Assembly: GCA_963924555.1 (NCBI GenBank)
Contig: OZ004591.1
Coordinates: forward strand, 5,146,001-5,210,000
Direction: 5' to 3'
From: Crambe crambe
Lineage: Eukaryota > Porifera > Demospongiae > Poecilosclerida > Crambeidae
Length of the DNA stretch: 64,000 nt
The notes under the pieces were generated by a model. It worked only from the letters and a program-made list of their open reading frames with translations, was not told where the DNA came from and did no database searches. A program made the position numbers and the translations under genes. Below, in pieces: positions 29,944-41,103 of this stretch (position 1 is its first letter; each line of letters begins with the position of its first letter).

Positions 29944-31674
29944 CTCGGGTTAATGTTCACACTTTAATAGCAAATTGATGTGAAAAATATCCAAATTTCT
30001 CTTGCCTGTAAAGCTTTGGTAGTTATAGCTTGGCAACTAGAATGCAATTATATGTGAGGGTAATATCAATTTTAAGAGCATGTCTGCACATAAAAGTTGT
30101 AATGAAAGTAAACAAACATGTATTTGAACACACGTTTCTGCAATTAGTGATACTCTGAGAGTACTAACTTATACACAGTATAGCCACGTTTTATATAACA
30201 GAGGGGTCATTTCCCTATCTACTTCTCGAGTGCTCTAGCTTTCTGGCATCTTGCTAATTCTGACTTACTATATCCAGTAGCCATGTTTTATGTAACAGAG
30301 GAGTCATTTCTCTATCTCCCTCTCCTCTCCTTCAGTGCTCGCAGCTTTCGACATTCTAAGATTGTTTCCCATGCTATCTAGCACAGCATAAATATGTTCA
30401 TGCAGCCAGTGCACATCTTAGTAGCATTGCATGAGTAAAGATACAGTATGTTCCAAAAATGAAAGTGAAGTGCAAATAAATTAGTAAGAGTATATATTTG
30501 TAATGACTCAGGGTTTATTTCAAGGGGGGCGAGGGGGGGGGGGCTTCTGCCCCCTCGGAATAATTGCTTGCCCCGGAATTAGCTAGCTTTCGTAATGAGA
30601 TTATCATAGAATTCCATATACATGTGCTGGTTTGTAGTTGCCCCTCCTCAAAAATTTTCACTAGGCATTTGACCTCCCTCGAGCAAAATCCTGAATTATT
30701 TTTCAACATCTTAAATATTATGGCCATCACCAATATTACCAAACTACCAGTGAACTATTCCTACAGTGAACTATTCCTACTTCACTCCCATGACAAGCCA
30801 AGATGATATAAAGGGAGTGAAGTAGCTCGTAGTTTGGTAATATTGATGGGTAAAAGGGGTACTTGACTGGAGTTCACTCTCTTATTGCTGAACTTTTTTG
30901 TATCGCACACAGCCATCCCCACTTCTCTTTTTTATTTGGAATAAATCTTTATGAGAATGAAGAGTGCCCTAATAAAGTCAGTGAGTGAAGCATTAGTCTC
31001 ACAGGGTCGGGCCTGCAAGACTAGTGAAACATGGCCTGATTTGCTGACTCTTTTGCTTAAATTTCAGCTATTGATAGGTATACAGTAGCAGCAACTATAG
31101 CTACATAATTTTTTCTCAGTTAAAAAAAGCAACTGTACTGCACTGTAGTGAGGGGGTGTGGTTATTAGTGAACGCACATGCATTCTTACATGCAATGCAA
31201 CTGCAAAAGTTGAGCTCCTCAAATATACAGTATTATGAGCATCATGTATCGTTCATTTCTATTTCTTGCTGATTTGAGCAGTTCAGTGTGCCCACAATCA
31301 GATTAGCTATCAGCTTATCAGCAACAACCATATCCATGAATGTACTGATCTGAATCGAGCCATGATCCCCCCAATTCTAATACAAAAGGGGGGGGGGGGG
31401 GGTGTCCCTATCCTTATTGGAAGCTCTGTGTTCTGTATGCCCATGCCAGATAATCAACTTCAGCACTCTTATCACAAATAAAAATCAATAAGCTACTGCT
31501 GACCTAATAAAAAACAGTCCGTATTTAGGTCATTCTGAATAATGTATGCTGATGATACAGACTATAGTTAGTTGCTTAATGTTTTGTACTTTTTAGTTAG
31601 TTATTGTATAATAAAGATAACAACCACAAGATGAATAATGCATGCATACGATAAGGTTTAACTGGAGTAATACT
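29944..31674. other. Spacer with two N-terminal transporter relics and a foldback relative
   Basis: Relics of the transporter N-terminus (the DNA for KSVLSK...LLSK) occur twice, near 30145-30215 and 30265-30375, both minus strand. At about 30730-30960 lies a degenerate member of the foldback family: ctattcctacttcactccca, then gggagtgaagtag, then gagttcactctctt. G-runs lie at 30525-30543 and 31388-31402. Confidence 0.6.
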
Positions 31675-31796
31675 CAATAGAATTAGTTCTCATAAAATTA
31701 GCTTATGAAACAAACCACCAACGTTTCGACCAGAATACTCTAGCCTTCATCAGGGTGATACAAAAAATGCACACAGAAACGTCCTTATATAGTAAA
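31675..31796 (-). mobile_element. Short retroelement-like insert with a hammerhead-like core
   Basis: This stretch replaces the last 100 or so bases of the transporter at 31703-33463. On the minus strand it carries ctgatga, a 7-bp stem with a 4-nt loop (ggctaga gtat tctggtc), then gaaac: the conserved arrangement of hammerhead ribozymes. CTGATGA lies at 31753-31747 and GAAAC at 31727-31723. An acgt upstream near 31775 could pair with the acgt after gaa to form stem III. Such cores are known in Penelope-like elements. One extra A before stem II departs from the consensus. No element body is present. Confidence 0.4.
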
Positions 31797-33463
31797 TACA
31801 CCACAAAGCTGATGCTTGATATGAGAAGGTTCATGAGGTAGAAACCAGAAGTACATGTAAGGGGAGAAAGCTTCCAGGGAAGTAGGAAAAGTGATGAGAA
31901 ACTAACAGCCAAAAAACGAAACAGACCTTGAATGGCATAAAACATACCAAACAACATCCCTTTCATGGAGTGGGGGCTCTGAGAGCAAATGAACTCCCAA
32001 ATAGATATGTAAAATAGAATATAGAATAGAGCAGTGAGGATGCACTGCACTACTAAGTGGCCAGTATTGAGGGGAGAGAAAAGAGACAGGAAAGTCTCAT
32101 TGAATGAAACATTTTCATGTCGTCCTCTACAGTAATAGTCTACACCAATGGTAGTGGTACCCATCTCATTCTTGAACTCAGTCATACTGATGATGAAGTA
32201 AAGGAGAAAAGAGATACACAGCAAAGCAGAGGCAATCCCAATCCTTTTGAGTGCTCTTGGGATCCAATAAGAGATGAACGGACGGAGGACACAGAGATAC
32301 ACAGGAAGACACACCACAATCAGAAGAGAAGGTAATAGTCCATTCAGGAACAAGAAATTTTTAGCCTTTGTTTCAATATCATAAGAGACTATGTCATTGC
32401 GTTCTGTTCTATCATGATTGATGACAGCTGAAGCATTTGTAAGATCCAAAAGACATAACGGGCCAGTTAAAAAGAGTATCTTAAAAATACCTAAGAAAGC
32501 TTTGACATCTTCGACCTGCTCTACAGTGAATGGTCCACCATATTTCTGTTTGCCGAGATCCAGTCTTGAAGGCCACTCATCCTCACAGTAGGTGAAGGCA
32601 CTGCGACGAACAGGGATCTTGTGGTGCCAGGCAAACTTAACAACTCTGTACACCAGTTTGTAAGGATTCACTCTGCCAGGTTCTATTGAAAACCACCTTT
32701 GCTTCCAGCAGGTCAAAAAAAGAGAGACTGTTAAGATAATGATCACAAGCAATAACATTGCACCAAGTAAGGAGACACTTAAAGTATCTATGATGAATAC
32801 ATTTAATTCAAAATTTATTATGATACGATGTCCAGGGATATGCAATACTCCAAGTGTCAAGGCAATACTGATAAAGTAACACCAAAAGTGCCAGTGCAAA
32901 AACAGGACCGAGTCCTGAGATGGTGCATCTCGAAGTTGATCCATTGCAAATTGAAAGATGTTAGCAAGATATCCGATATAGCCAATGAGGTATAATAGGA
33001 CTGAAGTACTAAGTAAGATATAAAATGCTACATAGTATACTTTAGTGCTACCAACTTTCAGCACTATTGCACATATCAATAGACAAGTTATTGCAATTAA
33101 TATGATAAACACACTAGCTAGCACAGTCTTGTAACGACCAAATTTAACATCAGCAAGGAAACCAGCTAAGGGAGCAAATAGTAGGGTGATTGCTATGAAG
33201 CCACTGATTCCAATTGCGATAATACTATTGAATTCTTGAAAATAACTATTAGGAATCATCAAGAAACCGTATGGCAGATTGATGACAAAATTCCAGATGA
33301 GAATTATGATAGCAGACTTTGAAGTGACAAAGACAAATTTGTGATATTTTGAGAGCACTGACTTACTATGTCGTAACAGTGTTTTACTTAACAGAGGAGT
33401 CATTTCGTTTTCTTCATCTCCTTCACTACACTCAGCTTTTTTGCCACACTCTTTATTTCCCAT
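31703..33463 (-). CDS. POT-like transporter with replaced C-terminus
   Basis: This 586-residue frame matches the family from MGNKECGKKAECSEGDEENE, through the dileucine motif EMTPLL, LADVKFGRYKTVL, the MDQLRDAPSQDSVLFLHWH segment and the complete TM6-TM7 loop, to the last membrane helix ISFVVYLL. The usual end (RYKYRVRDEPS...EEYYS) is then replaced by about 32 unrelated residues encoded by an inserted element. A scrap of the lost tail DNA remains at 31659-31675. It may still make a 12-helix protein with an altered cytosolic tail; function is uncertain. Single exon, inside the inferred CEP295 intron. Confidence 0.75.
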   Translation of the reverse strand: MGNKECGKKAECSEGDEENEMTPLLSKTLLRHSKSVLSKYHKFVFVTSKSAIIILIWNFVINLPYGFLMIPNSYFQEFNSIIAIGISGFIAITLLFAPLAGFLADVKFGRYKTVLASVFIILIAITCLLICAIVLKVGSTKVYYVAFYILLSTSVLLYLIGYIGYLANIFQFAMDQLRDAPSQDSVLFLHWHFWCYFISIALTLGVLHIPGHRIIINFELNVFIIDTLSVSLLGAMLLLVIIILTVSLFLTCWKQRWFSIEPGRVNPYKLVYRVVKFAWHHKIPVRRSAFTYCEDEWPSRLDLGKQKYGGPFTVEQVEDVKAFLGIFKILFLTGPLCLLDLTNASAVINHDRTERNDIVSYDIETKAKNFLFLNGLLPSLLIVVCLPVYLCVLRPFISYWIPRALKRIGIASALLCISFLLYFIISMTEFKNEMGTTTIGVDYYCRGRHENVSFNETFLSLFSPLNTGHLVVQCILTALFYILFYISIWEFICSQSPHSMKGMLFGMFYAIQGLFRFLAVSFSSLFLLPWKLSPLTCTSGFYLMNLLISSISFVVYLLYKDVSVCIFCITLMKARVFWSKRWWFVS

Positions 33464-34989
33464 GTGAAAAAAAGATTCAAATCTTTCTCTTTAGACAGCT
33501 ATAGCTTGACAACTAGAATGAATATACATGAGGATAAAATCTTTCTTCAAGTGCATGACATTGTCTGAAGTAGCATTATATAAAGTTATATTGAAAGTAA
33601 ATGATTATATTGTCTGTACACACAAAATGTTTCTATATTGCTCTGCATGATTGTATCAAGAAATAATTATAAATCATTATAAAGCTACACGTACCATCAA
33701 CGTAACACTTGAGTACTACTCAGCTATTGAACACTAGTTTACGGGACACCTTTTTTGTATATTACAAGTACACGGCATTTATTTTAACAGATTACTATAG
33801 GTTAGTGTCTACAAGGTCTTTACGTAATTTCCCTTGAAAATAACAACAGCAGCAGCCAACAGCTTGGTGTATACCATTTAGAGAGGGTCACAAAAGTCGA
33901 CGCACATCATGGAAGGTGCATCATAATAGTATTATGTAGCATTTTGATATATATTTGTAGCTGAATGCCTCTTAGTTGTCAATGAAAATTAAATCATAGT
34001 TGGATTTGACAAACTATCTGCTTCAAGCTGCTTGTATACATCAGCTCTTCTTTAAAACTCGCACAGAGAACTACATAAATGAACAGTTCCAATAATCACT
34101 TCTATTACTGAATTCCATAGTTATAGCAGTATTTCTTGGATTCATTGTTTCACGCTGTACTTGAACATGACCATACTAAATAAAGGAGAAAGGAAATACC
34201 AATGAAATCACCACAATTAGGGTTGATGAAACTTTCTGGAGAGGTGATACCAACTTCCTCGTGAAATTATATGTCGGAGTGATACTTACTTGCCCATGGC
34301 CCATGGCCATGCACAAGTTGGTTATCAACCTCGATGTGTACAGACTCTTATCACTAATACATCAGTCAGCTACTGCCAGTTTAATAAACAACCAACCCCA
34401 TATATGTACCTAGGACATTAACATCATGATTTGGCATTCTGATGTTATGGTTTATGCAAGGTAACTGAAAGTGGTATGTAATAGATCATGATAGTAACTT
34501 AATGTTTGTAAACTCAGTTTATTGTATGTTAAAACTACAATAGAAATAACCACAAAATTATTGCGAGCAGTTACTCTTCAGCATAGTGATCCTCTCTTGA
34601 AGGTTCATCCCATACTCGATATTTGCATACACCACAAAGCTGCTATCTGCTATGAGATGAATTAAGCACATGTGCATGCAAATTGATACCAGTCACTTTG
34701 CTTTTCCACCACCCCGGGGCCTGCATTGGTACGAGGCTAGCCCATGGCCATGAATAATTTAGCTATCAATCTTCAGTGATCACAGACTCTTATCACTAGT
34801 ACATCAGTCAACTACGACCAGCCCCATCGAACTTAGGAAACCTCATTGACGTAATAAGGTTATGAATTATGTAAGTAACTGAAACTGGTATAAAATAGAC
34901 AAATTATGATACATGCTCAGTGTTTTGTAAACTTAACTAATTGTATGCTAAAACTACAATAGAAATAACAACCACGAGATGGATTAAAT
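33464..34989. other. Spacer with a C-terminal transporter relic
   Basis: At 34562-34660 (minus) the DNA for the transporter tail is recognisable (gcgagcagttactcttcagc onward) but shortened and frameshifted. A gtacgaggctag at about 34729 matches the tip of the short element described at 63419-63499. Nothing else identified. Confidence 0.55.
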
Positions 34990-36699
34990 TTAACGGGAGT
35001 AGTACTCTTCAGCATAGTGATATTCTCTTGAAGGTTCATTCCGTACTCGATATTTGTATCTCCTAGCAACCAATACATACACCACAAAGCTGATACATGC
35101 AATGAGAAGGTTCACGAGGTAGAAACCAGAATTACAAGTAAGGGGAGAAAGCTTCCAGGGAAGTAGGAATAGTAACAAGAAAATAACAGCCAAAAAACGA
35201 CACAGACCTTGAGTGGCATAGAACATACCAAATAACATCCCCTTCATGGAGTGGGGACTCTGAGAGCAAATAAACTCCCAAATAGATATATTAAACAGCA
35301 TACGGGTTAGAGTAGTGAGTATGCACTGCACTACTAAGTGGCCAGTATTGAGGGGAGAGAAAAGAGACAGGAAAGTCTGATTGAATGAAATATTTTCATA
35401 TTGTCTGCTACAATAATAGTTCACACCAATGGTAGTGGCACCGGTTTCATTCTTGAACTCAGTCATACTGATGATGAAGTAAAGGAGAAAGGAGATACAC
35501 AGCAAAGCAGAGGCAATCCCAATCCTTTTGAGTGTTCTTGGGATCCAATAAGAGATGAAGGGACGGAGGACACAGAGATACACAGGAAGACACATCACTA
35601 TCAAGAGAGAAGGTAGTATTTCGATGAGTAACAAGACATATCTAGATTTTGTTTCAACATCATCAGAGGTTATACCACTGTGTCCTGGCCTTTCATGATG
35701 ATTGAAAACAGGTGAAGCATTCATAAGATCCAAAAGAGATACTGGGCCTATTAAAAAGAATACCTTCAAAATACCCAAGAAAGCTTTGACATCTTCGACC
35801 TGCTCTACAGTGAATGGTCCACCATATTTCTGTTTGCCAAGATCCAGTCTTGAAGGCCACTCATCTTCACAGTAGGTGAAGGCACTGCGACGAACAGGGA
35901 TCTTGTGGTGCCAGGCAAACTTGACAACTTTGTACACCAGTTTGTAAGGATTCACTCCACTAGGTTCTATTGAAAACCACCTTCGCTTCCAGCAGGTCAA
36001 AAAAAGAGAGACTATCAAGATGATGATTACAAGCAATAACACTGCACCAAGTAAGGAGACACTTAGAGTATCAGAAATGAAAACATTTATATGATGTCCA
36101 GGAATACTTATTACTCCATGTGGCAAGACAATACTGACATAGTAACACCAAAAGTACCAGTGTAAAAACAGGACTGAGTCCTGAGATGGTGCATCTCGAA
36201 GTTGATCCATTGCAAATTGTAGAATATTAGCAAGATATCCAATAGAGCCAATGAGGTATAGCAAGCCCGAAATACCAAGTAAGATAAGAAAAACTACTTT
36301 ACTGCTACTAAACTTCATGACTATTGTCAATATCAATAAACATGTGTTTGTCATTAATATAATAAGCACACTAGTTAGCACAGTCTTGTAGCGACCAAAT
36401 TTAACGTCAGCAAGGAAACCAGCTAAAGGAGCAAATAGGTATGTGATAGCAATGATGCAACTGATTATAATTGCAGTATAATTATTATTGAATTCTTGAA
36501 GATAACTAATCATCAAGAAACCACATGTCAGAGTGACGGCGAAGTCCCAGAAGAGAATTATGATAGTAGACTTTGAAGTAACAAAGATAAATTTGTGATA
36601 CTTTGAGAGCACTGACTTACTATGTCGTAACAATGTTTTACTTAACAGAGGAGTCATTTCCTTGTCTTCCTCTTTTTCACTGCACTCAGTATTCCTCAT
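34990..36699 (-). CDS. POT-like MFS transporter, intronless
   Basis: A complete 569-residue copy starts MRNTECSEKEEDKEMTPLLS and ends EYHYAEEYYSR. It has about 12 predicted helices. EMTPLL near the N-terminus fits the acidic dileucine signal ([DE]xxxL[LI]) that sends membrane proteins to endosomes or lysosomes. It carries LADVKFGRYKTVL, QFAMDQLRDAPSQDSVLFLH and the full loop from FAWHHKIPVRRS to VEQVEDVKAFLG. TM1 lacks the ExxER motif. The copy is a little shorter than its neighbours in the TM1-TM2 and TM3-TM4 areas. Its substrate cannot be read from sequence. Confidence 0.85.
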   Translation of the reverse strand: MRNTECSEKEEDKEMTPLLSKTLLRHSKSVLSKYHKFIFVTSKSTIIILFWDFAVTLTCGFLMISYLQEFNNNYTAIIISCIIAITYLFAPLAGFLADVKFGRYKTVLTSVLIILMTNTCLLILTIVMKFSSSKVVFLILLGISGLLYLIGSIGYLANILQFAMDQLRDAPSQDSVLFLHWYFWCYYVSIVLPHGVISIPGHHINVFISDTLSVSLLGAVLLLVIIILIVSLFLTCWKRRWFSIEPSGVNPYKLVYKVVKFAWHHKIPVRRSAFTYCEDEWPSRLDLGKQKYGGPFTVEQVEDVKAFLGILKVFFLIGPVSLLDLMNASPVFNHHERPGHSGITSDDVETKSRYVLLLIEILPSLLIVMCLPVYLCVLRPFISYWIPRTLKRIGIASALLCISFLLYFIISMTEFKNETGATTIGVNYYCSRQYENISFNQTFLSLFSPLNTGHLVVQCILTTLTRMLFNISIWEFICSQSPHSMKGMLFGMFYATQGLCRFLAVIFLLLFLLPWKLSPLTCNSGFYLVNLLIACISFVVYVLVARRYKYRVRNEPSREYHYAEEYYSR

Positions 36700-38307
36700 A
36701 CTGTGTTAGGAAAAATAATGTTCGCACTGAAATAGCAAGTCGAAGTGAAAAAGAAAAGAAATGAAATCTCTCTTGCCTGTAATATTTCGCAGATAGGAAC
36801 AACTTCAATGCAATATACATGAGGGTTATAGCGTGAGGATATTGATCAGCTATACTTTCTTCAAGTGCATGATATATATTGCCTGCAGTTCCATTATATA
36901 AAGTTATAATGAAAGTAAACAATGTACATGATTATCAATATACATGTCTGTACACACAAATGTTATATATATATTATTGTTCTGCATGATTACATTGAAA
37001 TTGAGATAATAGGTCTCAGCTATTGCTCAGTTCAGTGAGGCTAGTGTGACACCTTTCTGTACATAAATACACGAGTGTCACAGCATCTATTTAGCTAAAC
37101 AGATTGTTTCCTACAAGATTTTATTGGTATTCCTTGAAAAAAAAAAAAAAAAAAAAAAAAAAGCAACTGTGTGTTGGCTACTAAGAGGCACTCAGCTACA
37201 TGTATGAATCAGAATGCTATTACAGGTATTACACATCTTCCATGCATGATGTATGTGTGTAGGCTTTTTATAGACAGATATGACCCGTTGAGATTTATGA
37301 CTAACTTGTGCATACTGAACAATGAATAATACCACCTACTTCATAGTGCAGTGCATACTCACTGCTCTATTCCGTACGCCATTCTTACTTATCTGCTTGG
37401 GAGTTCATTTGCTTTCAGAGCCTGCTATTAAGAATTTTTTTTTCATACAGTCCATTGAGGAGTGTACAAACTCTTAGCTATCACTAGTATACATCAGCTC
37501 AACAACCAACCCTATATGTACCATATTATGTGTTTTGGAAACCATTGGGTATTAATCAACAATATGTACTTAGGAAACCATCAGGTATTAATCAACAATT
37601 TAATCAACAACCAACCCCATATGTACCATATTATGTGTTTTGGAAACCATCGGGTATTAATCAACAATATGTACTTAGGAAACCATCAGGTATTAATCAA
37701 CAACCAGTCCCAGGAAACCATCGGGTATTAATCAAGAACCAGTCCCCATATATACTTAGGAAACCATTGTTAATCAACAACCAGTCCCCATATGTACTTC
37801 GGGTATTAATCAACAATCAGTCCCCATATGTACTTCGGGTATTAATCAACAATCAGCCCCCATAGTACTTAGGAAACCATCGGGTATTAATCAACAACCA
37901 GTCCCCGTATGTACTTAGGAAACCATCGGGTATTAATCAACAACCAGTCCCCGTATGTACTTAGGAAACCATCGGGTATTCTGATGTTATCAATTAAGTA
38001 ATGACTAAATAAGTTAAGACTATTGCTAAGTGTTTTGTAATCATATGCTCATCCTGTTCTTGATATTTGTACGTACGATATTTGGACGTACGTATGTATG
38101 CACGTACGTATGCCTGGGGCATTGGAAAAAATATATATCTACTATTTCAATGAGTCATGACCTGAGAGTCAGCTCGCTGAATAAATTGTCATTATCGATA
38201 ATGTATGTTGATGATAGTTAGTTGCTTAATGTATTGTACTCTTTACTTAATGTATGATAAAACTACAATAAAAATAACAACCACAAGATGAATAATGCAA
38301 AAATGCT
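36700..38307. other. Spacer: poly-A tract and inverted transporter relic
   Basis: A poly-A run lies at 37137-37162. At about 37344-37430 the plus strand carries a relic of transporter DNA (gtgcatactcactgctctat, then gggagttcatttgct) in the orientation opposite to the array. A dispersed gagtcatgacctgagagtca copy lies near 38153. The minisatellite is listed separately. Confidence 0.6.
37498..37985. repeat. Degenerate minisatellite, about 10 units
   Basis: Units of roughly 40-50 bp repeat the core aaccatcgggtattaatcaa followed by caaccagtccccatatgtac. Unit length varies by internal deletion, and the last units are the most alike. Frames across it give repetitive peptides and are not taken as genes. 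Confidence 0.85.
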
Positions 38308-40053
38308 TTAACGGGAGTAGTACTCTTCAGCATACTGATACTCTCTTGAAGGTTCATCCCGTACTCGATATTTGTATCTCCTAGCAACCAATACATACAC
38401 CACAAAGCTGATACACGCAATGAGAAGGTTCACGAGGTAGAAACCAGAAGTACAAGTAAGGGGAGAAAGCTTCCAGGGAAGTTGGAAAAGTGACAAGAAA
38501 ATAACAGCCAAAAAACGAAACAGACCGTGAATGGCATAAAACATTCCAAATAACATCCCCTTCATGGAGTGGGGGCTCTGAGAGCAAATGAACTCCCAAA
38601 TAGATATGTAAAGCAACATACGGATTAGAGCAGTGAGTATGCACTGCACTACTAAGTGGCCAGTATTGAGGGGAGAGAAAAGAGACAGGTGAGTCTCATT
38701 GAATGAAGTAATTTCATGTCGTCTGCAATAATAGTCAACACCAATGGTAGTGGCACCCATTTCATTCTTGAACTCAGTCATACTGATGATGAAGTAAAGG
38801 AGAAAGGAGATACACAGCAAAGCAGAGGCAATCCCAATCCTTTTGAGTGTTCTCGGGATCCAATAAGAGATGAAGGGACGGAGGACACAGAGATACACAG
38901 GAAGACACACCAAGATCAAGATAGATGGTAAAACTCCATTAAATAACAAGATATATTTAGCCTTCATTTCAATATTATTAGAGGTTATGTCACTGTGTTT
39001 TAGCTTATGCTTGCTGACAGCTGACTCATTCATAAGATCCAAAAGACATAATGGGCTGATTAAAAAGAGTACCTTCAAAATACCTAAGTAAGCTTTAACA
39101 TCTTCGACCTGTTCAACAGTGAATGGTCCACCATATTTCTGTTTGCCGAGATCCAGTCTTGAAGGCCACTCATCCTCACAGTAGGTGAAGGCACTGCGAC
39201 AAACAGGGATCTTGTGGTGCCAGGCAAACTTAACAATTCTGTACACCAGTTTGTAAGGATTTACTCCACTAGGTTCTATTGAAAACCACCTTCGCTTCCA
39301 GCAGGTCAAAAAAAGAGAGACTATCAAGATAATGATTACAAGCAATAGCACTGCACCAAGCAGGGAGACACTTAAAGTATCTATGATGAATACATTAAAT
39401 CCAATATTTTTGATCAGATGTCCAGGGATACTCAATAATCCAAGTGTCAAGGCAATACTGACATAGAAACACCAAAAATGCCAGTGCAAAAACAGGACTG
39501 AGTCCTGAGATGGTGCATCTCGAAGTTGATCCATTGCAAATTGAAGGATATTAGCAAGATATCCAATATAGCCAATGAGGTATAACAGACCCAAAATACC
39601 AAGTAAGATACAAAATGCTACATAGTATATTTTAGTGCTACCAACTTTCAGCACTATCATACATATTAATAAACAAGTGCTTGCAATTAATATGATAAAC
39701 ACACTAGCTTGCACAGTCTTGTAACGACCAAATTTAACATCAGCAAGGAAACCAGCTAAGGGAGCAAATAGTAGGGTGATTGCTATGAAGCCACTGATTC
39801 CAATTGCAATAAAATTATTGAATTCTTGAAAAAAACTATCAGGAATCATCAACAAACCATATGGCAGATTGATGACGAAATTACAGATGAGAATTATGAT
39901 AGCAGGCTTTGAAGTGACAAAGACAAATTTGTGATACTTTGAGAGCACTGACTTACTATGTCGTAACAATGTTTTATTTAACAGAGGAGTCATTTCCTTG
40001 TATTCCTCTCCTTCACTACATTCAGCTTTTTTGCCACAGTCTTTATTCCCCAT
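38308..40053 (-). CDS. POT-like MFS transporter, intronless
   Basis: A complete 581-residue copy starts MGNKDCGKKAECSEGEEYKE and ends EYQYAEEYYSR. It keeps EMTPLL, LADVKFGRYKTVQ, the MDQLRDAPSQDSVLFLHWH segment and the TM6-TM7 loop, with one change (IPVCRS for IPVRRS). It is most like the copies at 31703-33463 and 41104-42858, which share the MG(N/D)K(E/D) start and a long acidic N-terminus. Single exon. Confidence 0.85.
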   Translation of the reverse strand: MGNKDCGKKAECSEGEEYKEMTPLLNKTLLRHSKSVLSKYHKFVFVTSKPAIIILICNFVINLPYGLLMIPDSFFQEFNNFIAIGISGFIAITLLFAPLAGFLADVKFGRYKTVQASVFIILIASTCLLICMIVLKVGSTKIYYVAFCILLGILGLLYLIGYIGYLANILQFAMDQLRDAPSQDSVLFLHWHFWCFYVSIALTLGLLSIPGHLIKNIGFNVFIIDTLSVSLLGAVLLLVIIILIVSLFLTCWKRRWFSIEPSGVNPYKLVYRIVKFAWHHKIPVCRSAFTYCEDEWPSRLDLGKQKYGGPFTVEQVEDVKAYLGILKVLFLISPLCLLDLMNESAVSKHKLKHSDITSNNIEMKAKYILLFNGVLPSILILVCLPVYLCVLRPFISYWIPRTLKRIGIASALLCISFLLYFIISMTEFKNEMGATTIGVDYYCRRHEITSFNETHLSLFSPLNTGHLVVQCILTALIRMLLYISIWEFICSQSPHSMKGMLFGMFYAIHGLFRFLAVIFLSLFQLPWKLSPLTCTSGFYLVNLLIACISFVVYVLVARRYKYRVRDEPSREYQYAEEYYSR

Positions 40054-41103
40054 ATTGTGCTAGGAAAAAAAAGAGATCAAAATCTTTCTCTCTATAGCTT
40101 GACAACTAGAATGAATATTATGTGAAGGTAAAATCTTTCTTCAAATGCATGACATTGTCTGCAGTAGTATTATATAAAGTTATATTGAAAGTAAACAAAT
40201 ATACATGATTATCAATATATTGTCTGTACACACAAAATGTCGGGAAAGTTTCGTTAGATAATAACACAATTAATTGTTGTTATAGCTTATACTTGTACTA
40301 TTTTTATTTTCTTTAACCCTAGATTCTGTGTATACCCTTCAGAATTTTACTCACATCTGTCTAAAGGCCTACACACATTCATATTAAATTATGTATAGAA
40401 CTAGCATTCTGATTTATACATATAGCTGGTTGCCAACAAAGATTTTGAAAAGTTATACATAAGTGAATGCCTATATGATAATTATACAGAAATGAACAGT
40501 TCCCATAATCATTACATAATCTATGTATCTATACTTGACACACTATACATGCAGTTTCTATTATTAGACCGGGACAATAAATGCCATGGACCAGCTGCAT
40601 GTAGGTATGACACGTTGATTTGTCCTTTGTCCTTACAATATCAATTTTGTATGTGGTAGCTATACAGTGTATTACTAGATGGCAGCAGCAAAGTTAACTG
40701 CCAAGTAGTATATTTTAAGACTCTCTGCAGGGAAGTTTTGGGGTAAAAGCTGGAGTGTTTGGGTAGAAACATCTACTCCACCAACCCCAGTAAATAAAAC
40801 CCTGACTATTTGTGACCAGTGATACTTGTTATTCAGAATGCCCATGGCCATGAACGAGTTGGTTATCAATCTTAGAGTATACAGACTCTTATCACTAGTA
40901 CATCAGTCAGCTACTGCCAATATAATAAGCGATAGACTCAAGAAACCCCATTAACATGATTGGGGATTCTGATGTTATAAATTATGTATGATGCAACTGA
41001 AACTGAGATAAGCTATGATGATTGCTAATGTTTTGTAATGTAAACTTAGTTTATTGTATACTAAAACTACTATAGAAATAACAATTAATGGATTGAATTT
41101 GTT
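40054..41103. other. Intergenic spacer
   Basis: AT-rich sequence between two transporter copies. No gene or clear repeat seen. Confidence 0.5.

Noticed and set aside
37462-37985. CRISPR-like look of regular repeats
   Set aside because: Units are contiguous and degenerate with no unique spacers; this is a minisatellite in animal DNA.
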